Assembly: GCA_013141495.1 (NCBI GenBank) | Contig: JABFQV010000006.1 | Location: 140,149 to 204,148 of the forward strand | DNA length: 64,000 bases | Source of the DNA: Methylotenera sp. | Lineage (GTDB): Bacteria > Pseudomonadota > Gammaproteobacteria > Burkholderiales > Methylophilaceae | Direction of reading: 5' to 3' | Shown here: piece after piece, positions 1 through 10,600 of the stretch | Layout of the letters: every line of letters starts with the position of its first letter | How positions within the stretch are numbered: position 1 is the first letter of the stretch | Made by a program: the position numbers and the translations under genes | The notes under the pieces: model-generated | What the model was told of the DNA's origin: nothing | The model's database searches: none | Seen by the model: the letters and a program-made list of their open reading frames with translations, nothing else

Positions 1-834
1 GAGAATTTCCGAGCTTTGCCATGTTCCATCTTGGATATTGAAAACGTAGCTACCAAGTCCTGCGATTCTCTGTAATTCTTTTAAATAGGCCTCACTTTCT
101 TGCAATGCTAATTCTGCCTGTTTGCTTTCGGTGACATCCCGCGCAATACCAAATAAGCCAACGATTTCACCATTTTCATTATTGATCGGGTATTTACGGT
201 TATTGACCCAACCATGACTGCCGTCTTTTAGTAATGTTTTTTGTATATCGTGTGCGACATTGACGCCAGAAAATACTTTTTTCTCCAAGCTGTAATAGAT
301 ATCAGCATATTGTTCTAAAAACACATCGTAATCAGTGAGACCAAGAAGCTCTGTCCAATGCTGTGTTGATTCAGTGATGTCCACGAGCGCTTGGCTGGCG
401 CCGGTAAACACATGGTTGCGGTCTTTAAAGTAGATGTAATCATCCGTGTTATCCATCATGGCTTTAAAATTAGCCATCATGGATTGATTGTTTTGGGGCT
501 GCCATAGACTTTTGGCATCTTGCAGCAATAGTTCAAGTATCAACACGTTATCAAGTAGGATTTTCTTGTAGTCGGCTTTAATGCAACGGATGCGACCATC
601 CGCGTGTCTTAATCTGAAATTTAAGCTGCGCGTGTCGGTGCTTATTTCATTAGAAAATAACGTTTCGGCAATATCTTGGTCATCATGATGAATGCGAGCC
701 TGAAAACTCACGGCGCCAGTCAGAAAATCCTTCGCATTGAAACCCAGCAGGGCATGGATGCTTTCATCCACCGACAATGTAGTGATTGGCGTAGAAAGCG
801 AGATGCGAATGTTGGCTTCAATTAATTTATGCAT
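1..834 (-). CDS. PAS-domain sensory protein, 3' part cut by window edge
   Basis: The minus-strand frame is open from an ATG at 834 down to base 1, about 278 codons without a stop, so the C-terminal output domain lies outside the window. An in-frame stop eight bases above the ATG fixes the start, but I see no clear ribosome binding site. Residues 1-110 look like a degenerate PAS plus PAC region. Residues about 125-250 form a second PAS with a typical PAC end (GLFGIARDVTESKQAE), and a third PAS appears to begin before the edge. It starts 30 bases after the mfd stop, so read-through from mfd is possible. The missing output could be GGDEF/EAL or histidine kinase; this cannot be decided here. Confidence 0.75.
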   Translation of the reverse strand, partial: MHKLIEANIRISLSTPITTLSVDESIHALLGFNAKDFLTGAVSFQARIHHDDQDIAETLFSNEISTDTRSLNFRLRHADGRIRCIKADYKKILLDNVLILELLLQDAKSLWQPQNNQSMMANFKAMMDNTDDYIYFKDRNHVFTGASQALVDITESTQHWTELLGLTDYDVFLEQYADIYYSLEKKVFSGVNVAHDIQKTLLKDGSHGWVNNRKYPINNENGEIVGLFGIARDVTESKQAELALQESEAYLKELQRIAGLGSYVFNIQDGTWQSSEIL

Positions 835-864
835 ATATGGTTAACGGCTGATTTAATCAGCTTT

Positions 865-3800
865 TTAGATAAATTCTTTCAACAGGGCTTTGACGAAATC
901 AGCTCGGTGACTGATGGCTTCTAGTCCTACCGTTACTCTTAACTTGTCCGGTCCATTCATGCGGCACCTTCTGTCGCGTTGTAGCAGGTTAATCAATTTC
1001 ATCGGGTCAATATCAGCTTTGGGGTTAAATTGCAGTTGAATGGCTGCATCGCTGGCGTCAATTTTAATAATCCCCAATGGTTTTGCCGCAATACGTAAGC
1101 GGTGGCATGCGATTAAAGCTTCGCCTTGCTCTGGTAGCAATCCAAAGCGGTCTATCAGTTCTTCTTGCAGGTTATCTAAATCATCATCTTCAACACAGTT
1201 GGCAAGGCGTTTATAAATCACCAAGCGCTCATGCACATCTGGGCAATAGGCGTTGGTAAGCAGTGCAGGGGTGTGCAGATTGATTTCTGTGGTGACGCTT
1301 AACGGTGCGTTTAAGTCAGGCTCTTTACCGGCTTTTAGTTGCTTAACTGCGTGGTTGAGCATGTCAGAATATAAATGAAAGCCAATTTCCTGCATTTCAC
1401 CACTTTGTGAGTCACCTAGCAATTCGCCTGCGCCACGAATTTCCAGATCATGCATGGCAAGGTGAAATCCTGCGCCTAAGTCTTCCATTAGCTGAATTGC
1501 ATCCAGACGTTTCTGCGCCTGTGGCGTAATTTTACGGTCTGGATCGGTAAGTAAATAAGCGTAGGCTTGGTGATGCGAACGCCCGACACGGCCACGTAAT
1601 TGGTGCATCTGCGCTAAGCCGAACATGTCGGCTTTGTTCATGATAATGGTATTGGCGGTGGGTACATCAATGCCCGTTTCAATAATCGTGGTACAGAGCA
1701 GTAAATTGTAACGTTGATGGTAAAAATCGCGCATCACATGTTCAAGTTCGCGTTCGCGTAATTGTCCATGCGCGACGGCAATGCGTGCATCTGGCAGAAT
1801 ACGTTCCAGTTTCTCGCGCATGGAGTGGATGGTGTCCACCTCGTTATGCAGAAAATACACTTGTCCGCCGCGCTTGAACTCGCGCATGACTGCTTCGCGA
1901 ATAATGCCTTCAGAGTAATCGGTATGGAATGTTTTGATGCTTAACCGTTTTTGTGGCGGCGTGGTGATGATAGAAAACTCGCGTAAGCCTTCCATTGCCA
2001 TACTTAAAGTGCGTGGAATTGGTGTGGCTGTTAGTGTGAGTACATCGACTTCGGCGCGCAGCGCTTTGAGCTGTTCTTTTTGACGTACGCCAAAACGGTG
2101 TTCTTCATCCAACACCACTAAACCTAGGTTTTTAAACTTCACATCTTTTTGAATCAAACGATGCGTACCGATAATGATGTCAATTTGTCCTGCCTCTAAA
2201 CCAGCCAGTGCTTCTTTTTGTTCTTTGGCGGTTCTAAAGCGTGAGATTTCTGCAATTTTAATCGGCCATTCTGCAAAGCGATCTTTAAAGTTGTTGAAAT
2301 GCTGTTCAGCCAGTAGCGTAGTGGGGACCAGTACTGCAACCTGACGGCCGCCCATCACCGCTACAAAAGCTGCGCGTAGGGCGACTTCTGTTTTACCAAA
2401 GCCCACGTCACCACACACCAGCCTATCCATTGGGCGGCCTGATTGCATGTCTTTGATGACGTTTTCAATCGCTTCCAGTTGGTCTGGTGTTTCTTCAAAC
2501 GGAAAGCCTTCACAGAACGCTTCGTAATCATGCAGACTTAAGGTAAAGGCATGGCCGCGCCGCGCTGCACGTTGAGCATAAAGATTGAGCAGTTCAGCCG
2601 CGGTATCGCGAATCTGTTTGAGTGCTTTTTTCTTGGCTTTTTCCCAGTTGCCGCTGCCTAATCGATGCAGGGGCGCAGACTCCGGAGGTCCGCCAGAATA
2701 GCGTGAAATCAGGAATAGTTGTGAAACCGGCACATATAGCTTGTCGTCGCCGAAGTATTCCAACAGTAAAAACTCAGTTTCACCTTCGCCAAAATCCAGG
2801 TTGATTAAGCCTTTGTAGCGGCCAACGCCGTGCTGCTCATGTACCACGGGGTCGTTAATGCGCAGCTCGGATAAATCTTTGAGCATGCCTTCAGTACTGC
2901 GCGCTTTTTCTTTTTCGCGCCTGCGCTGTTGGCGTACAGTGGCGGCGTAGAGTTCGGCTTCGGTAATGATGGCGGTGGCGGGAGCGCTGTCAGTCAGTGC
3001 AACGCCTGCATGTAGCGAACTCACGCCTAACATGACATGCGCGTCGCTCGCCAGAAACGCTGCCCAGGTTTCGCAAGTGCCAACATTGAGGCCATGTTCA
3101 GCGAAAAGCTGTGTCATGGTTTCACGGCGGCCTAAGCTTTCTGCCACAATTAAAATGCGCCCTTTAAACTGGCTGATAAAGTCTGTCAGTTTGTGTAAGG
3201 GTTTCTCTGCACGGCGTTCAATATCCAGCGCGGGCAGGTTGTTGGTGCTGTTACTGATGGTTAACGCAACTCTGGCAAAGGCATGCGTAGCGCCGAAAAA
3301 ATCTTCAGTTTTAATCAGCAACTTTTCGGGGACTAGTAACGGGCGTTCTGCATCATGCGCCAGTGTGCGGTAGCGTGATTGCGCTTCGCGCCAAAACTGT
3401 TGCGCACTTTGATCTAAATCACCATGCAGGCAAAGCAGGCTGTTGGCTGGCAGGTAATCGAGCAGGGTCGCTGTTTGTTCAAAAAATAGCGGTAAATACC
3501 ATTCAATGCCGCCAGAGGCTACACCTTTGCTGACATCTTTATAAATTTTTGCCCGTTGCGGGTCGCCCTCAAATGCTTCGCGGAACTGGCTGCGAAACAG
3601 GGCAATACCCGTTTCATCTAATGGAAATTCGCGTGCAGGTAATAACCGGATTTCTGGTACCGGGTAAAGGCTGCGCTGCGTATCTACATCAAAAGTGCGG
3701 ATGGTTTCAATTTCATCATCAAATAAATCAAGGCGGTAGGGCAGTGCAGAGCCCATGGGGAACAAATCAACCAAGCCGCCGCGCACGCTGAACTCACCAT

Positions 3801-4287
3801 GACTGATGACTTGCGTAACGTGATGGTAGCCCGCTTCAGCACATTGGCGTCGCAGTGCTTCAAGGTCTAGTTTTTGCCCTTTTTTGAGCATAAAAGTATT
3901 GGCATTCAAATAAGCCTTCGGGCTTAATCGAATCAGTGCCGTTGCTAACGGCACAATCACCACATCACAGGCGTTTTGCGCAATGTGGTAAAGCGTAGTT
4001 AGGCGTTCTGAAATTAAGTCAGGGTGCGGTGAAAACTGGTCGTAAGGTAGCGTTTCCCAGTCCGGCAATAAATGTACGCTCAAACTCGGTGCAAAATAGG
4101 GGATTTCTTCCAGCAGGCGCTGTGCATCAAAAGCATTGGCGCTGATGATGACTAGTGGTTGGCTGGGTTTGCTGGCTTTAAGTTTTAGTGCCAAATTTGC
4201 CAATGAAAGCGCATCTTCACCACTAGTAGCAAGCGTGATGCGACTTGCTAGGCCAAGGCTTGGAATTGGCAGGGTTGTCTGCGTCAT
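865..4287 (-). CDS. mfd: Transcription-repair coupling factor Mfd
   Basis: This is an ATP-dependent DNA translocase that removes RNA polymerase stalled at lesions and recruits UvrA. Its 1140 residues compare with 1148 in E. coli. The N-terminal third is the UvrB-like UvrA-binding module. An RNA-polymerase-interacting CarD-like domain lies near 470-560 ([13 protein letters not shown]). The helicase motifs follow: Walker A GDVGFGKT near 626, Walker B DEEH near 723, [11 protein letters not shown], and the second RecA lobe with QLRGRVGRS. The C-terminal TRCF domain is present. The frame is intact. The gene stands alone apart from the PAS gene that begins 30 bases downstream. Confidence 0.98.
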   Translation of the reverse strand: MTQTTLPIPSLGLASRITLATSGEDALSLANLALKLKASKPSQPLVIISANAFDAQRLLEEIPYFAPSLSVHLLPDWETLPYDQFSPHPDLISERLTTLYHIAQNACDVVIVPLATALIRLSPKAYLNANTFMLKKGQKLDLEALRRQCAEAGYHHVTQVISHGEFSVRGGLVDLFPMGSALPYRLDLFDDEIETIRTFDVDTQRSLYPVPEIRLLPAREFPLDETGIALFRSQFREAFEGDPQRAKIYKDVSKGVASGGIEWYLPLFFEQTATLLDYLPANSLLCLHGDLDQSAQQFWREAQSRYRTLAHDAERPLLVPEKLLIKTEDFFGATHAFARVALTISNSTNNLPALDIERRAEKPLHKLTDFISQFKGRILIVAESLGRRETMTQLFAEHGLNVGTCETWAAFLASDAHVMLGVSSLHAGVALTDSAPATAIITEAELYAATVRQQRRREKEKARSTEGMLKDLSELRINDPVVHEQHGVGRYKGLINLDFGEGETEFLLLEYFGDDKLYVPVSQLFLISRYSGGPPESAPLHRLGSGNWEKAKKKALKQIRDTAAELLNLYAQRAARRGHAFTLSLHDYEAFCEGFPFEETPDQLEAIENVIKDMQSGRPMDRLVCGDVGFGKTEVALRAAFVAVMGGRQVAVLVPTTLLAEQHFNNFKDRFAEWPIKIAEISRFRTAKEQKEALAGLEAGQIDIIIGTHRLIQKDVKFKNLGLVVLDEEHRFGVRQKEQLKALRAEVDVLTLTATPIPRTLSMAMEGLREFSIITTPPQKRLSIKTFHTDYSEGIIREAVMREFKRGGQVYFLHNEVDTIHSMREKLERILPDARIAVAHGQLRERELEHVMRDFYHQRYNLLLCTTIIETGIDVPTANTIIMNKADMFGLAQMHQLRGRVGRSHHQAYAYLLTDPDRKITPQAQKRLDAIQLMEDLGAGFHLAMHDLEIRGAGELLGDSQSGEMQEIGFHLYSDMLNHAVKQLKAGKEPDLNAPLSVTTEINLHTPALLTNAYCPDVHERLVIYKRLANCVEDDDLDNLQEELIDRFGLLPEQGEALIACHRLRIAAKPLGIIKIDASDAAIQLQFNPKADIDPMKLINLLQRDRRCRMNGPDKLRVTVGLEAISHRADFVKALLKEFI

Positions 4288-4406
4288 GTGTGTGGATTAT
4301 TGCAATGTGTAAGGGCGATATTATAACGGTTGCGACGCACCTGCCGTTATATATTCAGGGATATTTTAAGCCGTTGCACCGTTACAAAGGCGTGGGATGT
4401 GAGCAG

Positions 4407-5138
4407 TTATCTAGAATACTCAATTGCAACATCAGCAAGTTCACTAGCCGCTTTTAATCTTGCTTCATTAAAGGCTGTAGCAACGCCAGATGCGCTGCCG
4501 TTTTGTAACTGTTGACTCATGTCCTTGGTGTCAATAACGCCTAGTGGGTCAACCACACCCATTGCACCTTCTACACCTTGGTCAATCACAGCTGATCCCA
4601 GTTTTTTTAGTTTGTCGGTGTTTGCATTTTCACCATTAACAATTCGGCCACTTAAATCAATAGCTTCTCCTGCAAATGATGCGCTAGAGGTTAAAAAGCC
4701 TGCAATGACAGCACCTTTTTTCCCTAATTTATGCGCAGCAATTTCAAGTACTTTTGCCACATCACTTTTAGCTAATTGGTCTGCGTCAAAAGGTAAATTT
4801 GGAATGATTGCGTGGTGTACATTACGTAATTGATTCATGGCTGAGGCGTAGTTTTCCTTAACCCCGTCAGCTAGCTTGCCACCTTCAGCTTTTGCCACTT
4901 CAATCGTCCATTGCACCGCATTTTTTCTGGCGCTATCTAAATCCTTATTCCCTAGGTATCTTGCATCAGGCACAAGTGCATCTGGTGAGTTAATATGCAT
5001 CGTGAGGGATTTGCCTTCAAGTAGCGCGACCCCTTTGGTGTTTATTTCCTGTTGGATTTTATCGTTATTGCCCAAGTAAGTCGAATGTGGTTTGGCTAAT
5101 ACATGAGGTGTGTTGTATTGGGGTGTTGTTTCTGCCAT
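4407..5138 (-). CDS. Hypothetical protein, 243 aa, function unknown
   Basis: I do not recognise this protein. I place the start at the ATG at 5138 (MAETT), because GGAG sits six bases upstream; a TTG at 5150 overlaps that ribosome binding site and is less likely. The N-terminal 75 residues carry two similar segments ending in YLGNND and YLGNKD, which suggests an internal duplication. The middle is amphipathic, and a Gly/Ala-rich hydrophobic stretch near 148-175 could insert into or lie on a membrane. There is no signal peptide and no cysteine pattern. It lies between mfd and tldD on the same strand but with separate spacing, so it is probably its own transcription unit. Confidence 0.7.
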   Translation of the reverse strand: MAETTPQYNTPHVLAKPHSTYLGNNDKIQQEINTKGVALLEGKSLTMHINSPDALVPDARYLGNKDLDSARKNAVQWTIEVAKAEGGKLADGVKENYASAMNQLRNVHHAIIPNLPFDADQLAKSDVAKVLEIAAHKLGKKGAVIAGFLTSSASFAGEAIDLSGRIVNGENANTDKLKKLGSAVIDQGVEGAMGVVDPLGVIDTKDMSQQLQNGSASGVATAFNEARLKAASELADVAIEYSR

Positions 5139-5224
5139 GTTCATCTCCAATTAGGATTTTAGCGTACGTAATATGTAGCTTGCAGTATAACGCTAACCAT
5201 TTGTTATTAATAGGTTATTAGGGG

Positions 5225-6700
5225 TTAAGCCGTGCCGCCTACAGTTAAACCGTCAATTTTTAGCGTCGGCTGGCCAACACCTACCGGCACACTTTGACCT
5301 TCTTTACCACAAGTACCTACGCCGCTATCAAGCGACATATCGTTGCCTATCATCGATACGCGTTTCAGCACATCTGGCCCGTTGCCAATCAGCGTGGCAC
5401 CTTTGACTGGATAAGTGATTTTGCCGTCTTCGATCATGTAGGCTTCAGCTGCGCTGAATACAAATTTACCGCTGGTAATGTCAACTTGTCCGCCGCCAAA
5501 GTTGGCTGCGTACAAACCTTTTTTAACCGATTTAATGATTTCTTCCGGAGGTACCGTGCCATTGAGCATGTAGGTGTTGGTCATGCGCGGCATCGGAATA
5601 TGTGCGTAACTCTCGCGGCGCGCATTGCCTGTGATTGGCATGTTCATCAAACGTGCATTGAGGGTATCTTGGATATAGCCACGCAAAATGCCGTCTTCGA
5701 TCAGCACGGTTCTATTGGTGGGGTTGCCCTCATCATCCACACTCAACGAGCCGCGACGGTCGGCAATGGTGCCGTCATCCACAATAGTGATGCCTTTTGC
5801 CGCAACTTGTTGGCCTATCATATTGCTGAAAGCAGAGCTGCCTTTGCGGTTGAAGTCACCTTCTAAACCGTGGCCGATGGCTTCGTGCAATAAAATACCA
5901 GGCCAGCCGGCGCCTAATACGACCGTCATGCTACCGGCGGGGGCAGGGCGTGCATCCAGGTTAATAATAGCTTGATGCACAGCTTTTTTCGCGTAATCCT
6001 GTAACACTTCATCGGTAAAGTAGCTGTAATCAAAACGCCCGCCGCCACCTGCTGAGCCTTGTTCGCGGCGACCATTGCTTTCTGCAATCACGCTAATACC
6101 TACGCGCACCAGCGGGCGCACGTCGGCTGCCATTACGCCATCGTGGCGCGCTACCATCACTACTTCATATTCGCCCGCAATCGATGCGGTTACCTGTGTA
6201 ATGCGCGGGTCCAACTTTCTGGCGATAGATTCTAAATGTTCAAGTAGTTTTACTTTTGCTTCAGCTGAAAGTGAGGCGATCGGGTCTTGTGGCAAATACA
6301 GTTGCTTCGGTTGTGACGTAATAATCGATTTTGCCGTTTGCTCATTGCCCAAACTGGCGATAGATTTCGTTGCTTTAGCGGCTTCTACCAGTGCTTCCAG
6401 ATTGATGTCGTCAGAATAGGCAAATGCAGTTTTTTCACCACTGACGGCGCGTACGCCTACGCCTTGGTCGATTGAGAAATTACCGGATTTCACCTGGCCT
6501 TCTTCAAGCCCCCAGCTTTCACTACGGCTGTATTGAAAGTACAAATCTGCGTAATCAATTTTGTGCGACATCATGTCACTCAATACATTCTGTAGCTTTG
6601 CAACGTCTAGGTTGGAAGGCGCTAACAGCGCCTCGGTTGCGGCATCAAAGTGTGAACCTTTGATGAGACTTGAGCTACTTGGAGTTTCTTGAGTTTTCAT
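5225..6700 (-). CDS. tldD: Metalloprotease TldD
   Basis: TldD is one half of the TldD/TldE (PmbA) zinc protease, which degrades unfolded peptides and matures some modified peptides. The zinc motif HEAIGH (HExxxH) lies in the C-terminal half, and the conserved GTCGKEGQ segment is near the end. I choose the ATG at 6700, giving 491 residues against 481 in E. coli. A TTG at 6748 would add 16 residues and overlap the nitrilase gene, but it has no proper ribosome binding site spacing. The gene lies 34 bases below the nitrilase gene, which in turn follows yhdP, a gene order common in betaproteobacteria. The TldE partner is not in the window. Confidence 0.95.
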   Translation of the reverse strand: MKTQETPSSSSLIKGSHFDAATEALLAPSNLDVAKLQNVLSDMMSHKIDYADLYFQYSRSESWGLEEGQVKSGNFSIDQGVGVRAVSGEKTAFAYSDDINLEALVEAAKATKSIASLGNEQTAKSIITSQPKQLYLPQDPIASLSAEAKVKLLEHLESIARKLDPRITQVTASIAGEYEVVMVARHDGVMAADVRPLVRVGISVIAESNGRREQGSAGGGGRFDYSYFTDEVLQDYAKKAVHQAIINLDARPAPAGSMTVVLGAGWPGILLHEAIGHGLEGDFNRKGSSAFSNMIGQQVAAKGITIVDDGTIADRRGSLSVDDEGNPTNRTVLIEDGILRGYIQDTLNARLMNMPITGNARRESYAHIPMPRMTNTYMLNGTVPPEEIIKSVKKGLYAANFGGGQVDITSGKFVFSAAEAYMIEDGKITYPVKGATLIGNGPDVLKRVSMIGNDMSLDSGVGTCGKEGQSVPVGVGQPTLKIDGLTVGGTA

Positions 6701-6734
6701 GAGTTCAGTTTCAATAGAGTAATAAGGCACAACA

Positions 6735-7613
6735 TTATTTACTGACAACCTTAATGGTACGATGTTTCAGCGCAGGCAAGCTTTTTCTCAAGCTCTCTTG
6801 GTATTTCGGGTTCATGGTTGCCATGACAACCCCAGAACCGCGGGGTAACCTATCAAGTATTACGCCCCATGGGTCAACGATCATACTATTACCATGTGTT
6901 TCACGTCCTGAAATATGGTAGCCGCCTTGGGCTGGAGCGATAACATAACTCAGGTTTTCAATGGCGCGTGCGCGAATCAGGCTTTCCCAATGGGCTTTGC
7001 CGGTAGTGTCAGTAAACGCTGCGGGTATGACGATAATATCCACTTCACCCATGGCGCGATAAAGTTCCGGGAAGCGCAAATCGTAACAAATAGACAAGCC
7101 AATTTTCCCAAAGGGTGATTTTACGATGACCACTTCACTGCCTGCTTCAATGGTTTTTTCTTCGGAGTAATGTTCGTTACCTAAATCCAGGCCAAACAAA
7201 TGAATTTTGTCGTAGCGTGCTACTTGTTTACCTTTGTCGTCATATACCAGGCAACTGTTGCGTACCTTATTAGGGAAGTTACTCACTAGCGGAACCGAGC
7301 CGCCTATCAACCAGATTTTATATTTTTTTGCTATTTTGCTTAAAAAGTCTTGAATCGGCCCGGTACCGACTTCTTCACGTACGGCTACTTTGTCAGTTTC
7401 TTTGAGACCCATAATGGCAAAATACTCAGGAAGTACCACCAGCTTAGCGCCCTGATTCGCTGCGATTTCAATGAGACGCTCTGCTTCACTCAAATTGGCA
7501 CTTACTTGCGGCCCAGACGCCATCTGGATTGCTGCGATTTTGATGATGTCTTTGTTGATCTCTTGTTTGCTTAGTTTAGCTTTGGTGGTTTTTAAGCGGG
7601 AAGTAATAGCCAT
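6735..7613 (-). CDS. Carbon-nitrogen hydrolase (Nit1-like amidase)
   Basis: This is a member of the nitrilase superfamily with the intact Glu-Lys-Cys catalytic triad: Glu in VVLPEYF, Lys in YDKIHLF and Cys in GLSICYDLRFPELYR. The 292 residues and the motif surroundings resemble the Nit1/omega-amidase branch, whose members hydrolyse deaminated glutathione as metabolite repair; that specific substrate is inferred. About 24 residues precede the usual start of the fold, so a later start is possible, but GGA lies close to the annotated ATG. It sits 20 bases below yhdP and 34 bases above tldD, probably cotranscribed with both. Confidence 0.88.
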   Translation of the reverse strand: MAITSRLKTTKAKLSKQEINKDIIKIAAIQMASGPQVSANLSEAERLIEIAANQGAKLVVLPEYFAIMGLKETDKVAVREEVGTGPIQDFLSKIAKKYKIWLIGGSVPLVSNFPNKVRNSCLVYDDKGKQVARYDKIHLFGLDLGNEHYSEEKTIEAGSEVVIVKSPFGKIGLSICYDLRFPELYRAMGEVDIIVIPAAFTDTTGKAHWESLIRARAIENLSYVIAPAQGGYHISGRETHGNSMIVDPWGVILDRLPRGSGVVMATMNPKYQESLRKSLPALKHRTIKVVSK

Positions 7614-7633
7614 GAGTAATCCAAATAGTTTTT

Positions 7634-10600
7634 TTAATTAAGTGGTGAGATGTCGTTACTTTGATCATTATTTTTATTATTGCCAGTAGATTTTACCTCT
7701 TGAGGCTTATCCCATGTGCCAATAATTTCATATTCAGAAGACGCTATTTTATTAAGTGGGTCTTTTAATATTTTTTGTGCCAAAAATGCCACAGCGCCAA
7801 CCAGCGGGCCACCAGCTAAGGCTGCGAGAGAAATACTATCACTAATGCGCGGCATCACTTTAACAAAAAGGTGCTGTGTTTCTTTTTTTAAATTAGTTTC
7901 ACCTTTAATTTTAACGTCGGCAGCAGGCCCCGACATTGCAAAGTCGTCACTGCGCATCACGCCTTGGTTAATTTTAACGGTTGCGTTAATTTTGTCAAAA
8001 GCAAAACCATTGCTAAATAAATCTCTGAAGTCTAATGTTAAGCGGCGCGGTAAACTTTGCAGGCTAAGTAGCCCCAGTAGGCGGCCAACCCCTGGCTGCG
8101 CTTGCAAAACTTGCCCCTTACGTACTTCAAATTGCAGTTCGCCATTTAAACGAGTGGTATCAAATTGACGCGGACTGCCCGGCCAATGCAACGTACCGGT
8201 TAACTCACCTTCACCATCTTTAATGGTATCTGGGTAGCCAAACCGTTTTAGCGTTTTACCTAAATCTTTGATGTCCCAAGTTAAATTGAGGTAGGTGTTG
8301 GGGCTTCTTACCCAGTTGTTCCATTGCCCTTCACCGCTAATGGATCCTTCAGGGGTGCTAAGTTTAAATTTCCGTATATTCCAGTTGTCGTTTTGTGGGT
8401 AAGCAATAAGTTCTAATGTGCCCAGATTTTTATTATCCAGCTCAAAGTTATCGGCAACGATATCAAGTGATGGATAGTCTTGGTCGAGCTTAACAAACTG
8501 CTTTAAATTGGCATTTAATGCATCACTCTCCAAATTAGTGGATATTTTATGCGGTGCGATATCTGGAATGGTGAGCTTACTTAACCGCGCTAGCAGTGTG
8601 CCGTTATTTTGACTTTGCCATTGTAAGTCGCCCGAAATTTCACGGCTTTGTATGTTTGCTTGTAAGCCTTCTTTATTGGGCTTATTAGTGATGGTGAGCT
8701 GGTTTAAACGTCGGTCAAAAATATCGAGCGCATTCACTTTAAGCGCTATTTTTTGAATAGGCAGTGAAGCTGATTGTTTCGGGCCACCTGTAAAATCCCG
8801 CAACACACCGCGCCAGGCATCCGCATCAAGATAGTCCAAGTTGCCAGTCACCTGAATGCCTTTTGGCGGGCGTGCTTCATTGTTAATCTCACTAAAATTA
8901 ACAGCATTGCTGTTTATATTAACGCTGGCGGAATCCAGCTGCATTTTTCCATTGCTTGCACTGCGTATTATTTTTGCGCCAATTTTGTTATCAATATTGA
9001 CAATTAGGGTGTCGGTATTGGCGTCTTGTTTTTTGTCCACGCGCAGGCTAAATGGTTGGCTGGCTGATTTATTAAGGGGCGCTGGTAGATGAGAAGTGAT
9101 GCCGTTTAAATCAGAGCGTATGCCAATGCTCACACGAGGTTTTTGAATCAAAATATCGCCCGCCCAGTCTGCATTGCCACTGATATATTGTGAGGCTTTG
9201 GCAAAATTTTGCTCTTTAAAAATTTGTTTAAGGCCTTCGTCGTTAAGTTTGCCACGGATGGCCACACGGATAGATTTATCTTTGCCTGAGGTTAAATTAA
9301 AGGCCACGGGTGAGCTAAAAGCGGTGGCTTTGATGTTTTTTGCAGTCAGGCTACTTTCGGTAAACTCTAATACACCATTGATATTGCTGAGCGCGGGGAT
9401 GTCATCATTCGCCATTGTGCCGTTAGTGATTTGATACAAGCCTTTGTATTTAGACGCCTCTATATCTTGCATCGGAATTTTTAAATCAAGGTTAAGTTTA
9501 CCTTTACCGCTGGTTTTCAAGTTGTCAGTAAAGCCTTGCGTGATTTCGTGTACGGGGCTTTTATTCACAAAGTTTATCCCTTCACTCACAGAACCTTGAA
9601 TTTCAGACTCAACGTTAAGTATCGGATAGTCGGCATCCAGCTGGGCAATCGTTGTTTTACTCTTAATGATTTGGTTGCCAAGGATGCGTCCAGTATGCGC
9701 ATTCAGTTCCATGCGCTTACCTTCAAACAGCATATTTAAACCCAGTTTTTCTATCACGGGCCAGCCAGTGCCATATTCTAAAAGGGCATCACTGATTTTA
9801 GCGCTGGCTCTAAAAACGCCTTGTTTGGGGTCTGGATTGTTTTTACTGTCCACAAATGGAAAGTCGTCCAAGCGACCTTTTACAGTGAGGTTGATGTCTT
9901 CAGCGCGCCCAGCCAAGATGGAGGTATCCAGCCAGCGCAGCGTAGTTTCACCTAGCATGGTGGGGTAGTAAAATGATGCGAACTTCGCGTTGCCGTTGCC
10001 AAATTTGCCTTGCAAATTAAGGTAGCCGCCTTTAATGCCATCCATCTTGTAATTGGCATCGACTACACCAGATAAATGCGGGCTGCTAATACTAAGTTTA
10101 CTGGCTTTAATTTCTGACACTTTATCGCCTATGCGCCAAGAGATTTCTCCACTTAACTTATCGGCAGGTACAGGGCCGCGTAGGATGTCTTTAATGTCCA
10201 GTGTGGCATTTTGTGTGTTTAGCTGCAAATGACCATTTTTTTCATTGGCCTGTATTTCACCTGCTAGATTAGTAAAGCCAGGTATTTTGTCATGTGCTTG
10301 AATACTTAAATGATTAAATTTGGCGCCAATTTGGTATGCGCTTGTTTTATCGTGTTGCGCCTCCCAGTGCATTGTTAGGTTGTTGAGGGTGCCTTGTGAA
10401 GCCATTCCGGTAATTTTTTGCAACAACACTTCGGGTAATGGTAGCTGTAACAATGTGGGCTGAATCAGCGCTAAATCAAGCTGAGGCAGCTTTAAGTTAA
10501 GGGTTTGGTGGCCTTGGTTGGTTTGGGCGTAATCAGCATTGATGTTTTGCAAATTCAAGCCGTTATTTGCAATAAGCGTCAGCGCATTAACACTCACTGA

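Noticed and set aside
2966..3373. 135-codon open frame on the plus strand inside mfd
   Set aside because: Antisense to mfd with no start signal or recognisable domain.
5294..5866. 190-codon open frame on the plus strand inside tldD
   Set aside because: It lies fully antisense to a gene with intact active-site motifs, has no ribosome binding site and shows no protein features.
6701..6748. TTG start adding 16 residues to TldD
   Set aside because: It overlaps the nitrilase gene, has no spaced ribosome binding site, and the ATG at 6700 gives the family length.
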